Shown here piece after piece: positions 1-4,991 of a stretch of DNA of 6,748 nt (position 1 is its first letter; each line of letters begins with the position of its first letter). This stretch comes from Planctomycetaceae bacterium. GTDB taxonomy: Bacteria; Planctomycetota; Planctomycetia; Pirellulales; Pirellulaceae. The stretch lies in contig SKVE01000714.1 of NCBI GenBank assembly GCA_007129635.1, positions 1-6,748 of the forward strand, in the 5' to 3' direction. The translations under genes and the position numbers were made by a program. The notes beneath the pieces are model-generated. The model saw only the letters and a list, made by a program, of their open reading frames with translations, searched no databases and had not been told where the DNA came from.

Positions 1-91
1 CAGTGCCGTCCGCCAGTGCCGTCCGCCAGTGCCGTCCGCCAGTGCCGTCCGCCAGTGCCGTCCGCCAGTGCCGTCCGCCAGTGCCGTCCGC
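1..91 (+). repeat. Perfect 13-bp tandem array (7 units) derived from a REP half
   Basis: Seven consecutive identical copies of CAGTGCCGTCCGC start at 1, 14, 27, 40, 53, 66 and 79. There are no spacers and no mismatches. The array runs off the left edge, so its true length is unknown. The unit corresponds to the 3' stem arm plus the following GTCCGC of the REP hairpin seen at 836-848, where the arm is GACTGCC instead of CAGTGCC. The last unit joins directly into the BIME copy that ends at 165. Because 13 is not a multiple of 3, the array is open in more than one frame, but I see no reason to think it is translated. Confidence 0.95.
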
Positions 92-165
92 CCATGGATA
101 ACATCAACCGTCAGCAAAAATCTCACCATCAATCTTGGCTACGGCACATGGAATGTGCCTGCTAC
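83..165 (+). repeat. BIME copy A, left end replaced by the 13-bp array
   Basis: These 83 bases match 840-922 of copy B except for one base (A at 103 versus G at 860). The right-hand hairpin is complete: GGCACAT at 143-149, loop GGA, ATGTGCC at 153-159, followed by TGCTAC. Read on the - strand this is GTAGCA, then a 7-bp stem with a TCC loop. The left hairpin retains only a 3' arm, which is CAGTGCC at 79-85 rather than the GACTGCC of copies B and C. The seven bases after the repeat, TTTGGAG, are also found after copy C and here supply the ribosome-binding site of the transposase. Confidence 0.9.
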
Positions 166-177
166 TTTGGAGAAACC

Positions 178-858
178 ATGTTTGAACTATTCGACCCAGA
201 CGCCGATGTGCGGATCGAAATGGGGACCAGTCTGCCGCATTGGTATCAACCGGGAGTCTCGTACTTCGTGACGTTCAGGACGGAAGACTCGATGCCAGTG
301 GAGGTGAGTCGGCGGTGGCACGCACAACGAGCCGACTGGCTTCAGCGCCACGGGATCTCGATGCGAAATCGAAACTGGCGGGACCAATTTGACCGGCTTG
401 ATGTGGCGTTCCGCCGCAACTTTCACGACACGTTTTCCCGGCAATACATGGAAACGCTCGACAAAGGGTTGGGAGCGTGCGTCTTGCGGCGTCCGGAACT
501 GAGCAAGATCGTCGTGGATGCTCTGCTGCACTTTGACGGAGCTCGCTACCACATGGGCGACTTTGTGGTGATGCCCAATCACGTCCATGCCATTGTCTGT
601 TTGCTGGGCGATACGGAAATCGAAGCTCAATGCACCTCGTGGAAGCGATTCTCGGCGAAAAGAATCAATCAGTTGTTGAAGGCGCGCGGACGTTTTTGGC
701 AGGAGGAGAGCTTTGACCATTTGATTCGATCCCCCGAGCAGTTCGAGGCGATCCGACGCTATATTGCCAACAACCCGTCCCATCTGAAGGCCGGCGAGTT
801 CTATCTGTATCAGCGACCAGTAGCAGGCAGTCTCCGACTGCCGTCCGCCCATGGATAA
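178..858 (+). CDS. REP-associated tyrosine transposase (RAYT, IS200/IS605-like Y1 family)
   Basis: This 226-residue protein is a predicted single-strand DNA transposase/nickase of the Y1 HUH superfamily, the kind that acts on REP palindromes. An N-terminal YFVTFRT strand (29-35) is followed by the HUH motif in MPNHVHAIV (H135, H137). A WQEESFDHLIR segment (174-184) precedes the RRYIANNP motif, whose Y195 is the likely nucleophile. All three are hallmarks of the family, and the length is typical. The chosen ATG has GGAG at 169-172, five bases upstream. An upstream in-frame ATG at 94 would add repeat-encoded residues and lacks an obvious ribosome-binding site. The last 12 residues and the TAA are encoded by BIME copy B, so the C-terminus is repeat-derived. 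BIME copies flank the gene on both sides, and their GTAG-headed hairpins are the plausible substrates. No frameshift is seen, so it may be active. Family assignment is firm; REP mobilisation is inferred. Confidence 0.9.
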   Translation: MFELFDPDADVRIEMGTSLPHWYQPGVSYFVTFRTEDSMPVEVSRRWHAQRADWLQRHGISMRNRNWRDQFDRLDVAFRRNFHDTFSRQYMETLDKGLGACVLRRPELSKIVVDALLHFDGARYHMGDFVVMPNHVHAIVCLLGDTEIEAQCTSWKRFSAKRINQLLKARGRFWQEESFDHLIRSPEQFEAIRRYIANNPSHLKAGEFYLYQRPVAGSLRLPSAHG

Positions 859-922
859 CGTCAACCGTCAGCAAAAATCTCACCATCAATCTTGGCTACG
901 GCACATGGAATGTGCCTGCTAC
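820..922 (+). repeat. BIME copy B (two inverted REP hairpins)
   Basis: This is a complete 103-bp unit with perfect 10-bp terminal inverted repeats, GTAGCAGGCA (820-829) and TGCCTGCTAC (913-922). The left REP is GTAGCA, then stem GGCAGTC (826-832), loop TCC (833-835) and GACTGCC (836-842). The right REP, in reverse orientation, is GGCACAT (900-906), loop GGA (907-909) and ATGTGCC (910-916). The two hairpins are separated by 57 bp. The stems pair perfectly although their sequences differ from each other (inner positions GTC versus CAT), which indicates that structure is conserved. The GTAG head followed by a palindrome is the layout known for RAYT-recognised REPs. The transposase gene ends inside this copy. 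Confidence 0.92.
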
Positions 923-923
923 A

Positions 924-1026
924 GTAGCAGGCAGTCTCCGACTGCCGTCCGCCCATGGATAACGTCAACTGTCAGCAAAAATCTCACCATCAATCTTGGC
1001 TACGGCACATGGAATGTGCCTGCTAC
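924..1026 (+). repeat. BIME copy C (tandem duplicate of copy B)
   Basis: This copy is the same length as copy B and differs from it at one position only (T at 970 versus C at 866). A preceding A (819 and 923) is shared, so B and C form a direct tandem duplication with a 104-bp period. Both hairpins are intact: left at 930-946, right at 1004-1020. The copy is followed by TTTGGAG (1027-1033), the same seven bases that follow copy A, and then by an open frame beginning at 1042. Near-identity suggests recent duplication or gene conversion. Confidence 0.92.
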
Positions 1027-1041
1027 TTTGGAGGACCGCCC

Positions 1042-1353
1042 ATGAGCTTTCCGAGATACCCGAAGTACAAGCCCAGCGGCGTCGAATGGCCGTCCTCGCA
1101 GTTCTACCAGCAGGTCAATAGCGAACGCACCTGGGAGGAAATCCGCAAACCGTACTACAACGTTTGGCCCAGCATCGTGCCCATGTTGACCCGGCTGAAC
1201 CTGGATCTCGATTCCGGCCTGATCCAGTTGCCGCTGCCGGTGCTGTGCATCCGGCTGCCCACCCAGCACAACCCGCTGGAGTTCCACGTTTTGTGCGGCG
1301 GCGCCCCATTGCTGGCCAATGTCCCTCGCCCCTCGTGGGAGAGGGCAGGGTGA
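1042..1353 (+). CDS. Unrecognised short protein, 3' end lost into an interspersed repeat
   Basis: This 103-residue frame starts at an ATG preceded by GGAGG (1030-1034), seven bases upstream. I do not recognise the family with confidence. The first 16 residues (RYPKYKPSGVEW) resemble the N-terminus of type I restriction specificity subunits (HsdS), where SGVEWLG is common. The following text (TWEEIRKPYYNVWPS, then LPLPVLCIRLP) does not continue as HsdS. Hydrophobic and Pro-rich stretches look like genuine coding sequence up to about residue 82. The tail NVPRPSWERAG and the TGA are encoded by the GC-rich interspersed repeat starting near 1322, so the natural C-terminus has probably been lost. 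The frame is also open upstream through BIME copy C to an ATG at 955, which would add 29 repeat-encoded residues. Probably a truncated gene. Confidence 0.5.
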   Translation: MSFPRYPKYKPSGVEWPSSQFYQQVNSERTWEEIRKPYYNVWPSIVPMLTRLNLDLDSGLIQLPLPVLCIRLPTQHNPLEFHVLCGGAPLLANVPRPSWERAG

Positions 1354-1381
1354 GGGGCAGAAAATGCGTCAGTTATTTCTC
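1322..1381 (-). repeat. Interspersed GC-rich repeat, copy 1 (inverted relative to copy 2)
   Basis: Read on the - strand this begins AGAAATAACTG, continues through a T-rich segment, and ends in CCCTCTCCCACG followed by GGGGCGAGGG. The part at 1331-1379 aligns with 2550-2596 on the + strand: an identical AGAAATAACTG head, one small indel and a few substitutions, and a nearly identical CTCACCCTxCCCTCTCCCACG tail. The + strand segment GCCCCTC-GTGG-GAG-A-GGGC can fold into a short hairpin with one bulged base. Repeats of the CCCTCTCCC-GGGAGAGGG kind are widespread between genes in several bacterial phyla. This copy supplies the stop codon of the frame beginning at 1042. Confidence 0.75.
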
Positions 1382-1483
1382 GAACGGTGCTTACCAAGAT
1401 CGACCACCGGTTAATTCTCACTAAATCCTTCTCCGCCCGTATTAACTTTATCGCCTCGGCCGCCGCCTCAAACGTTTTGAGTG
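1382..1483. other. Non-coding spacer with no recognisable gene
   Basis: This segment lies between interspersed repeat copy 1 and the truncated end of vapC. On the - strand one frame is open and reads a lysine- and alanine-rich stretch (LALKTFEAAAEAIKLIRAEK) out of the region after the vapC-like residues. It does not match the C-terminal half expected for a VapC protein. I cannot assign it, and it may be unrelated debris joined to vapC by a rearrangement. Confidence 0.4.
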
Positions 1484-1657
1484 CTAGCTTGAAACGCGTG
1501 GTCTTCGGAACCCATAGAGCACTTCCGTCAGCACAGGGCCGATTAAGACGGCCCGATCCTGGTCGATCAGACGCTCGACCGCCTGCTGGTGAGGGGAACC
1601 AGCCTTAGCAAATACGCTGGCCCAGATGCAGGTGTCGATGATCACACGATCAGTCAT
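1484..1657 (-). pseudogene. vapC: Truncated VapC toxin (PIN-domain RNase), N-terminal half only
   Basis: Intact VapC toxins are Mg-dependent ribonucleases of about 130-140 residues that cleave tRNA or rRNA. Here only 57 residues are present. RVIIDTCIWASVF near the N-terminus carries the first catalytic Asp (D8) of the PIN fold, and GPVLTEVLYGFRR (40-52) carries the second conserved acid (E45). The frame then meets TAG at 1484-1486. The C-terminal half with the remaining acidic residues is absent, and no other frame restores it. The ATG has a GAGGG-type ribosome-binding site six bases upstream and sits just downstream of the vapB remnant, as in normal vapBC operons. The toxin should be inactive. 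Gene identity is confident; loss of function follows from the missing active-site half. Confidence 0.85.
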
Positions 1658-1900
1658 CGTAACCCTCTTGCCCACCGGGGGCGAAGGCGGTTGTTCAAGC
1701 TCGGCGCCGTCCAATTCGCGGTAAGCGTTCTCGTCGTAGTCGAGCTATCCACCCATCGACGTCAGTTCCCGGAGCCGGCAAGTCTGCAGGAATTCCCGCG
1801 CTGCACGGGCAACAGCTCCCGCCGTGTCGGTAGCATTGGTCCGCTGGCGCAGTTCCACCAACTCGCGTTCCGTAAGGTCCAATGTCAGATTCATTGGCAT
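1649..1900 (-). pseudogene. vapB: VapB-type antitoxin with premature stop and probable frameshift
   Basis: From ATG at 1898-1900 the frame reads 51 residues, MPMNLTLDLTERELVELRQR at the start and CRLRELTSMGG at the end, then TAG at 1745-1747. The sequence continues in frame as LDYDENAYRELDGAELEQP, the acidic, aromatic C-terminal kind of segment with which VapB antitoxins wrap their toxin. The TAG therefore appears to be a nonsense mutation. Further on, a different frame gives FAPGGQEGYDD and a TGA at 1650-1652, overlapping the first codons of vapC, which is the usual vapB-vapC overlap. A single indel near 1680-1690 would join the two frames. A GGAG lies ten bases before the ATG. The identification rests on position, size and C-terminal character; the exact VapB subfamily is not determined. 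Confidence 0.72.
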
Positions 1901-1917
1901 GGTCGCTCGGCTCCATA

Positions 1918-2118
1918 TCATGTCTCGTCGGAAACGACGAACTCACTGTCCGTCCCGAACTGATGATACACGGGCATCCCTCCAGCACGCCAGAGGTCTG
2001 GAATCGACGAGTCGAGCAGACACACCTCCCAATGTGCGGCGATATCCGCAAGTCCTGTAACCAGATTTGACTCCCAGCTTGAACTCTCCCAACCAGAGAA
2101 AGCCGGGCTCCGGAACAA
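1918..2118 (-). pseudogene. Unrecognised gene fragment upstream of vapB
   Basis: The convincing part is the C-terminal half: NLVTGLADIAAHWEV, then CLLDSSIPDLWRAGG and MPVYHQFGTDSEFVVSDET, ending at TGA 1918-1920, 17 bases before the vapB start. Composition and codon use look like real protein. No good start codon with a ribosome-binding site is visible. Upstream the frame runs back to a TTG at 2118, right beside the terminator T-rich tract, and the first 20 or so residues (FRSPAFSGWESSSWE) look less protein-like. I do not recognise the family. It is either a very small gene or, more likely, the 3' end of a gene whose 5' part was deleted. Confidence 0.4.
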
Positions 2119-2155
2119 GAAAAGGCCCGGTGGCGTGCAAAACCCTCGGGCCTTT
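2115..2155 (-). terminator. Rho-independent terminator of the 2190-2549 gene
   Basis: A perfect 9-bp stem pairs AAAGGCCCG (2121-2129) with CGGGCCTTT (2147-2155), enclosing a 17-base loop. Read on the - strand it is followed by TCTTGTT, giving a run of T-rich bases. It lies about 35 bases after the TGA of the small gene at 2190-2549. The + strand has only TTT after the stem, so - strand use is more likely. Confidence 0.7.
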
Positions 2156-2189
2156 CAGGCGATTGCCGTAGACGGCAACGGCTCGGTCG

Positions 2190-2549
2190 TCATGCGCACC
2201 GATGGCAGCGGCCGTGTCGGTCCGGCGTCTGAAGCCGCTTTCCGGCGACCGTGCCGTACTTCGCATGGTCGAATTCACCGGCCAGGACGCGGCGAATGAT
2301 GGTCTCCGCCTCGTCGTAGGTCATCCAGGAGAACGTCAACGATTCGATTTGCACGTAGTGGTCGGAGTCTTCTCGGAGAACGCCGTATTCCTGAGCGCCG
2401 TCGGCGCAGGTTGCGTCGTTGACCAGTACGTAGATTCCCAGCCGAAAGCCGTTGCAGCCGCACCAGGTACACTGGGCCAGTTGCTCGGCGAGCCACTCGG
2501 CGCTTTCGGCCGGAACGATGGACCAGATTCGTTTGCTATGGATCGGCAA
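2190..2549 (-). CDS. Small Cys-rich hypothetical protein, possible accessory of an ArdC-type gene
   Basis: This 119-residue frame looks well conserved (RIWSIVPAESAEWLAEQL, then VQIESLTFSWMTYDEAE and AGEFDH) and ends in HGRCHRCA. Cysteines fall as C27, C30, C32 and C115, C118, so a zinc site formed by the CTWCGC and CHRC ends is possible. No transmembrane segment or signal peptide is seen. The only start reaching the conserved part is a TTG at 2547-2549. It lies directly beside the AGAAATAACTG head of interspersed repeat copy 2, so the original start and its ribosome-binding site may have been replaced. The ArdC-like fragment lies upstream on the same strand, and a strong terminator follows. 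I do not recognise a named family; an association with ArdC genes is my inference from context. Confidence 0.6.
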   Translation of the reverse strand: MPIHSKRIWSIVPAESAEWLAEQLAQCTWCGCNGFRLGIYVLVNDATCADGAQEYGVLREDSDHYVQIESLTFSWMTYDEAETIIRRVLAGEFDHAKYGTVAGKRLQTPDRHGRCHRCA

Positions 2550-2596
2550 AGAAATAACTGCTGCTTTTTCTTCCCACTCACCCTACCCTCTCCCAC
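2550..2596 (+). repeat. Interspersed GC-rich repeat, copy 2
   Basis: On the + strand this reads AGAAATAACTG, then a T-rich stretch, then CTCACCCTACCCTCTCCCACG. It is the inverted partner of the copy at 1331-1379. Unlike copy 1 it lacks the GGGGCGAGGG half that completes the hairpin. Its left edge touches the start of the small gene (2549) and its right edge touches the last recognisable codon of the ArdC-like fragment (2600), so it sits precisely at a gene-fragment junction. Confidence 0.7.
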
Positions 2597-2599
2597 GCA

Positions 2600-2668
2600 T
2601 TCGGTCTGGCTCACGTCGAAGACGTACACCACCCGGAAACCGTACAGGCATCGCACGTTGGGCGATCG
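2600..2668 (-). pseudogene. Fragment of an ArdC-like antirestriction / ssDNA-binding domain protein
   Basis: On the - strand the segment reads RCLYGFRVVYVFDVSQTE. That matches the characteristic GFRVVxVFDVSQTEG block in the N-terminal domain of ArdC-like proteins (DUF1738 type), which in intact form are about 300 residues with a C-terminal metallopeptidase-like domain and are carried by plasmids, phages and islands. After QTE the frame passes directly into interspersed repeat copy 2, and the rest of the gene is missing. Upstream the frame stays open (LVRAVFVPVINLLQQAEGEA) but the expected sequence of the domain (GYRTW...LGRxVRKGEKGI) is not found, so the 5' part is also lost or scrambled. The 5' boundary given is approximate. 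Identity rests on one short but very distinctive motif. Confidence 0.6.
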
Positions 2669-2918
2669 AGAACACGCTTCGCCCTCAGCCTGCTGAAGCA
2701 GATTGATGACAGGGACGAAAACCGCACGTACCAAAGGCCGAGCTGCCAAGTCATAAGTAGGACCAACATCCCGAACTCTGTTCGACGAACTTCGTCCTGA
2801 TGGGAATCGCCGCCTGGCTGATGATGCCCTACCTGGCGATGAGCGACTTCCGCCGCCTCCACCCGAGGCCACTTGGGACGAATGTTGCAAGTGGTTTTTT
2901 TCACTGGAAAGGATCCTG
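2669..2918. other. Intergenic region with no assignable gene
   Basis: This region separates the ArdC-like fragment from the stop of the antiporter gene. Both strands have medium-length open frames but none reads as a recognisable protein. One - strand frame reads AAIPIRTKFVEQSSGCWSYL before a stop near 2751 and could be debris of another gene. A T7 tract at 2894-2901 is flanked by only 4-bp complementary arms (AGTG/CACT) and is not a convincing terminator for either neighbour. No RNA gene is seen. Confidence 0.5.
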
Positions 2919-4991
2919 TCAGACGGATCGGCGACCGGCCAGGTGCAGGACCAGCAACAGGATCGTTGCGCCTGCCAGGTAGGAGGCCCACAGGGGAATG
3001 CCGAGCAGAGCCGTTCCCAGATCACCGACCACGATGCCCGTGCCCGCCACCAGAATCGCGTAGGGGGCCTGGGTGCGAACATGATCCATGTGGTCGCAGG
3101 CCGAAGACATGGAACTCATCACGGTGGTGTCGGAGATGGGCGAGCAGTGGTCGCCGAAGATGGCCCCGGCCAGTACCGAGCTGATGCTGCCAAGCAGGAT
3201 GGTGTAGCGGGTTCCGCCTTCGAAGCCTTCGCCGCCCCCGATCGCAACCGCCAAAGGTACGACCAGCGGCACGAGAATCGCCATGGTTCCCCAGGACGTG
3301 CCGGTGGCGAAGGAGATCAGCATCGCAGTCACGAAGACCAAGGACGGCAACAGAACCGGTGGCATGCGGCCTGTCAGTGATTCGGCGATGTATTCGGCCG
3401 TTCCCAATTGGCCGGTGACGGCGCCGATCGACCAAGCCAACACCAAAATGACGATGGCCAGCATCAAAGCGCGCAAGCCACCGCACCACGCGTCCAACGC
3501 TTGGTGCGGGGTCAGGATGCGTTGACCGACGGTCAGCCCGATCGCGACCAGGCAACCTGAAAGCGAACCCCACAACAGAGCATGGAACGGATTGGCGGCG
3601 CCCAAGATATCCCAGATCGAGGCGTCCGCAGCGGTGACCGCCCGCCCGCCAAAATACAGGCCGCCCAACACGACCAAGATGACGGTCATGATCGGTATCA
3701 CCGCGTTGAACCAGCGACGGGGTGCGTTCTCGTCGGCTTCTAAGGCTTCTCCCGCGGTGTTGGCCAGCAGCATCGCGCCGGGGCGTGACAGGCCCCCGCC
3801 CCGCGCCGCCCGCCTTTCGGCATGCAGCATGGGGCCAAAGTCCCGCCCGGTCCAGATGACCAACGCCACCATCACCAGGCTCAAAAAAGGATAGAACATG
3901 TAAGGGACGCTGTGCATGTAGACGACAAAGGGATTCGCAGCGGCCAAGTCGGCGGCCAGAACGGGATCGGTCGCAGGGTTTTCAACGACCGAGTTCAGTG
4001 AATTATCGATCAGCGAGATCATGAAGCCTGCCCACGTCGAGACGAAGACGATGCCGGCGACGGGGGCGGCGGTGGAATCGACAATGTAGGCGAGTTTCTC
4101 GCGTGGGACGCCCAGTTTATCCGTCAGCGGTCGCATCGTATTGCCGACGATCAGGGCATTGGCATAGTCGTTAAAAAAAATCGAAAGACCGCCGACATAG
4201 GTGGCTGCTTTCGCGCGTCGCGGTGTGGTGGCGATCGAACGGACCGCTTCCAACACCCCGGCCATGCCGCCGCTTCGACTGATGACTCCGATCATCCCAC
4301 CAAGCAACAGGGCAAAGATGACCACCGCCGCGTGGTTAGGATCACCGAGTGCCGGGGCGATGAAATAGTCGATGGAACGCCAAAGTGCGATCAGAGGTTG
4401 GAAGCCGAATAGGAGCAGGGCACCCAAGTAGATGCCACAGAAAAGAGAAAGAACCACTTCGCGCAGCACGAAGGCCAATACGATCGCCAGCAAGGGCGGC
4501 AACAGGCTGGTCCAACCCGGCAGCATCAGCGGCCGGAAGGTACGGACTTCGCCCAGGTCGCTGGCCGGTGGTCCCGTGTACAAGGTCAACGGCAAGGCGG
4601 CAACGGACCCCACTCGCAGATTCTCCAGCTCGATCTTCTCACCCGGAACCACGATGCCTGCGGCCAATTCGCGTCCGGCGGCATCCGTCAGACGATACGC
4701 CACCGGTCCGCCTTCCAGGTCGGGATGGGTCAGCGAAACGCTAAAAGGCAGTTGGCGGAGGATGGCGCGAGGCGCGTCGACGCCGATGGCCACCGGAAGA
4801 GAATCGCCCAACAGTTGCGTCGGCGAGAGCAGCATCAGCAGGAAACACAGCCCAACCGCCAAACGCCCGCCGTCGCGTCCTTGGTCGAAAACACCCGTCT
4901 TGCACTCATCAAGTGTTATGGTATTCTCCCACTTGGCTGCGAAAGCAAAGCTTGGTCCATTTTCCACAAACAACAGTCTTCCGCCCGTCAC
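2919..4991 (-). CDS. NhaC-family Na+/H+ antiporter with extra N-terminal exported domain
   Basis: This predicted inner-membrane sodium/proton exchanger is 690 residues as drawn. Family signatures are IFFNDYANALIVGNTMRP (271-288), EKLAYIVDSTAAPVAGI (298-314), ATGTSWGTMAILVPL (562-576) and GAIFGDHCSPISDTTVMSS (609-627), the conserved charged and small-residue blocks of NhaC proteins. Hydrophobic segments include about 162-199, 222-240, 308-328, 340-381, 430-448, 468-488, 507-526, 546-580, 600-615 and 643-684. Unlike the usual form of around 450-530 residues, it has a soluble region at about 63-155 behind a signal-like segment (AVGLCFLLMLLSPTQLLG, 45-62). The GTG at 4989-4991 overlaps the upstream TGA in GTGA, but the first 40 residues look non-native. 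A TTG at 4860-4862 (residue 44) would begin right at the signal segment, so the true start is uncertain. It probably follows the oxidoreductase gene in one transcript. The transported ion is inferred; substrates vary in this family. Confidence 0.85.
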   Translation of the reverse strand: MTGGRLLFVENGPSFAFAAKWENTITLDECKTGVFDQGRDGGRLAVGLCFLLMLLSPTQLLGDSLPVAIGVDAPRAILRQLPFSVSLTHPDLEGGPVAYRLTDAAGRELAAGIVVPGEKIELENLRVGSVAALPLTLYTGPPASDLGEVRTFRPLMLPGWTSLLPPLLAIVLAFVLREVVLSLFCGIYLGALLLFGFQPLIALWRSIDYFIAPALGDPNHAAVVIFALLLGGMIGVISRSGGMAGVLEAVRSIATTPRRAKAATYVGGLSIFFNDYANALIVGNTMRPLTDKLGVPREKLAYIVDSTAAPVAGIVFVSTWAGFMISLIDNSLNSVVENPATDPVLAADLAAANPFVVYMHSVPYMFYPFLSLVMVALVIWTGRDFGPMLHAERRAARGGGLSRPGAMLLANTAGEALEADENAPRRWFNAVIPIMTVILVVLGGLYFGGRAVTAADASIWDILGAANPFHALLWGSLSGCLVAIGLTVGQRILTPHQALDAWCGGLRALMLAIVILVLAWSIGAVTGQLGTAEYIAESLTGRMPPVLLPSLVFVTAMLISFATGTSWGTMAILVPLVVPLAVAIGGGEGFEGGTRYTILLGSISSVLAGAIFGDHCSPISDTTVMSSMSSACDHMDHVRTQAPYAILVAGTGIVVGDLGTALLGIPLWASYLAGATILLLVLHLAGRRSV

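Larger units (their letters stand above)
79..1026 (+). mobile_element. REPtron-like unit: transposase gene flanked by BIMEs
   Basis: The unit comprises BIME copy A, the RAYT gene, and tandem BIME copies B and C. The gene begins 13 bases after copy A and ends inside copy B, so it fits tightly between its presumed substrates. Copies A and C are both followed by TTTGGAG, which may mark the element edge or a preferred target. No target-site duplication can be judged because the left edge is out of view. RAYTs are usually single-copy domesticated relatives of IS200/IS605 rather than autonomous insertion sequences, so calling the unit mobile is inference. Confidence 0.55.

Noticed and set aside
1..91. 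Possible CRISPR array
   Set aside because: The 13-bp units are contiguous with no spacers, and the unit is explained by the adjacent REP hairpin arm.
16..177. N-terminal extension of the transposase through the 13-bp array and BIME
   Set aside because: The translation is repeat-encoded low-complexity sequence, no ribosome-binding site precedes it, and a well-placed GGAG precedes the ATG at 178.
851..1045. 64-residue frame across BIME copies B and C
   Set aside because: It is entirely repeat-derived, with no ribosome-binding site and no family resemblance.
2202..2696. 164-residue + strand frame across the small gene, repeat and ArdC fragment
   Set aside because: It is antisense to better supported - strand coding sequence, and it runs through the interspersed repeat into unrelated sequence.
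2887..2905. Terminator at the T7 tract
   Set aside because: The complementary arms are only 4 bp and the T run lies in the loop rather than after the stem.
2336..3082. 248-residue - strand frame as one gene
   Set aside because: It overlaps the antiporter and the small gene in other frames. Only the short GFRVVYVFDVSQTE part is protein-like.
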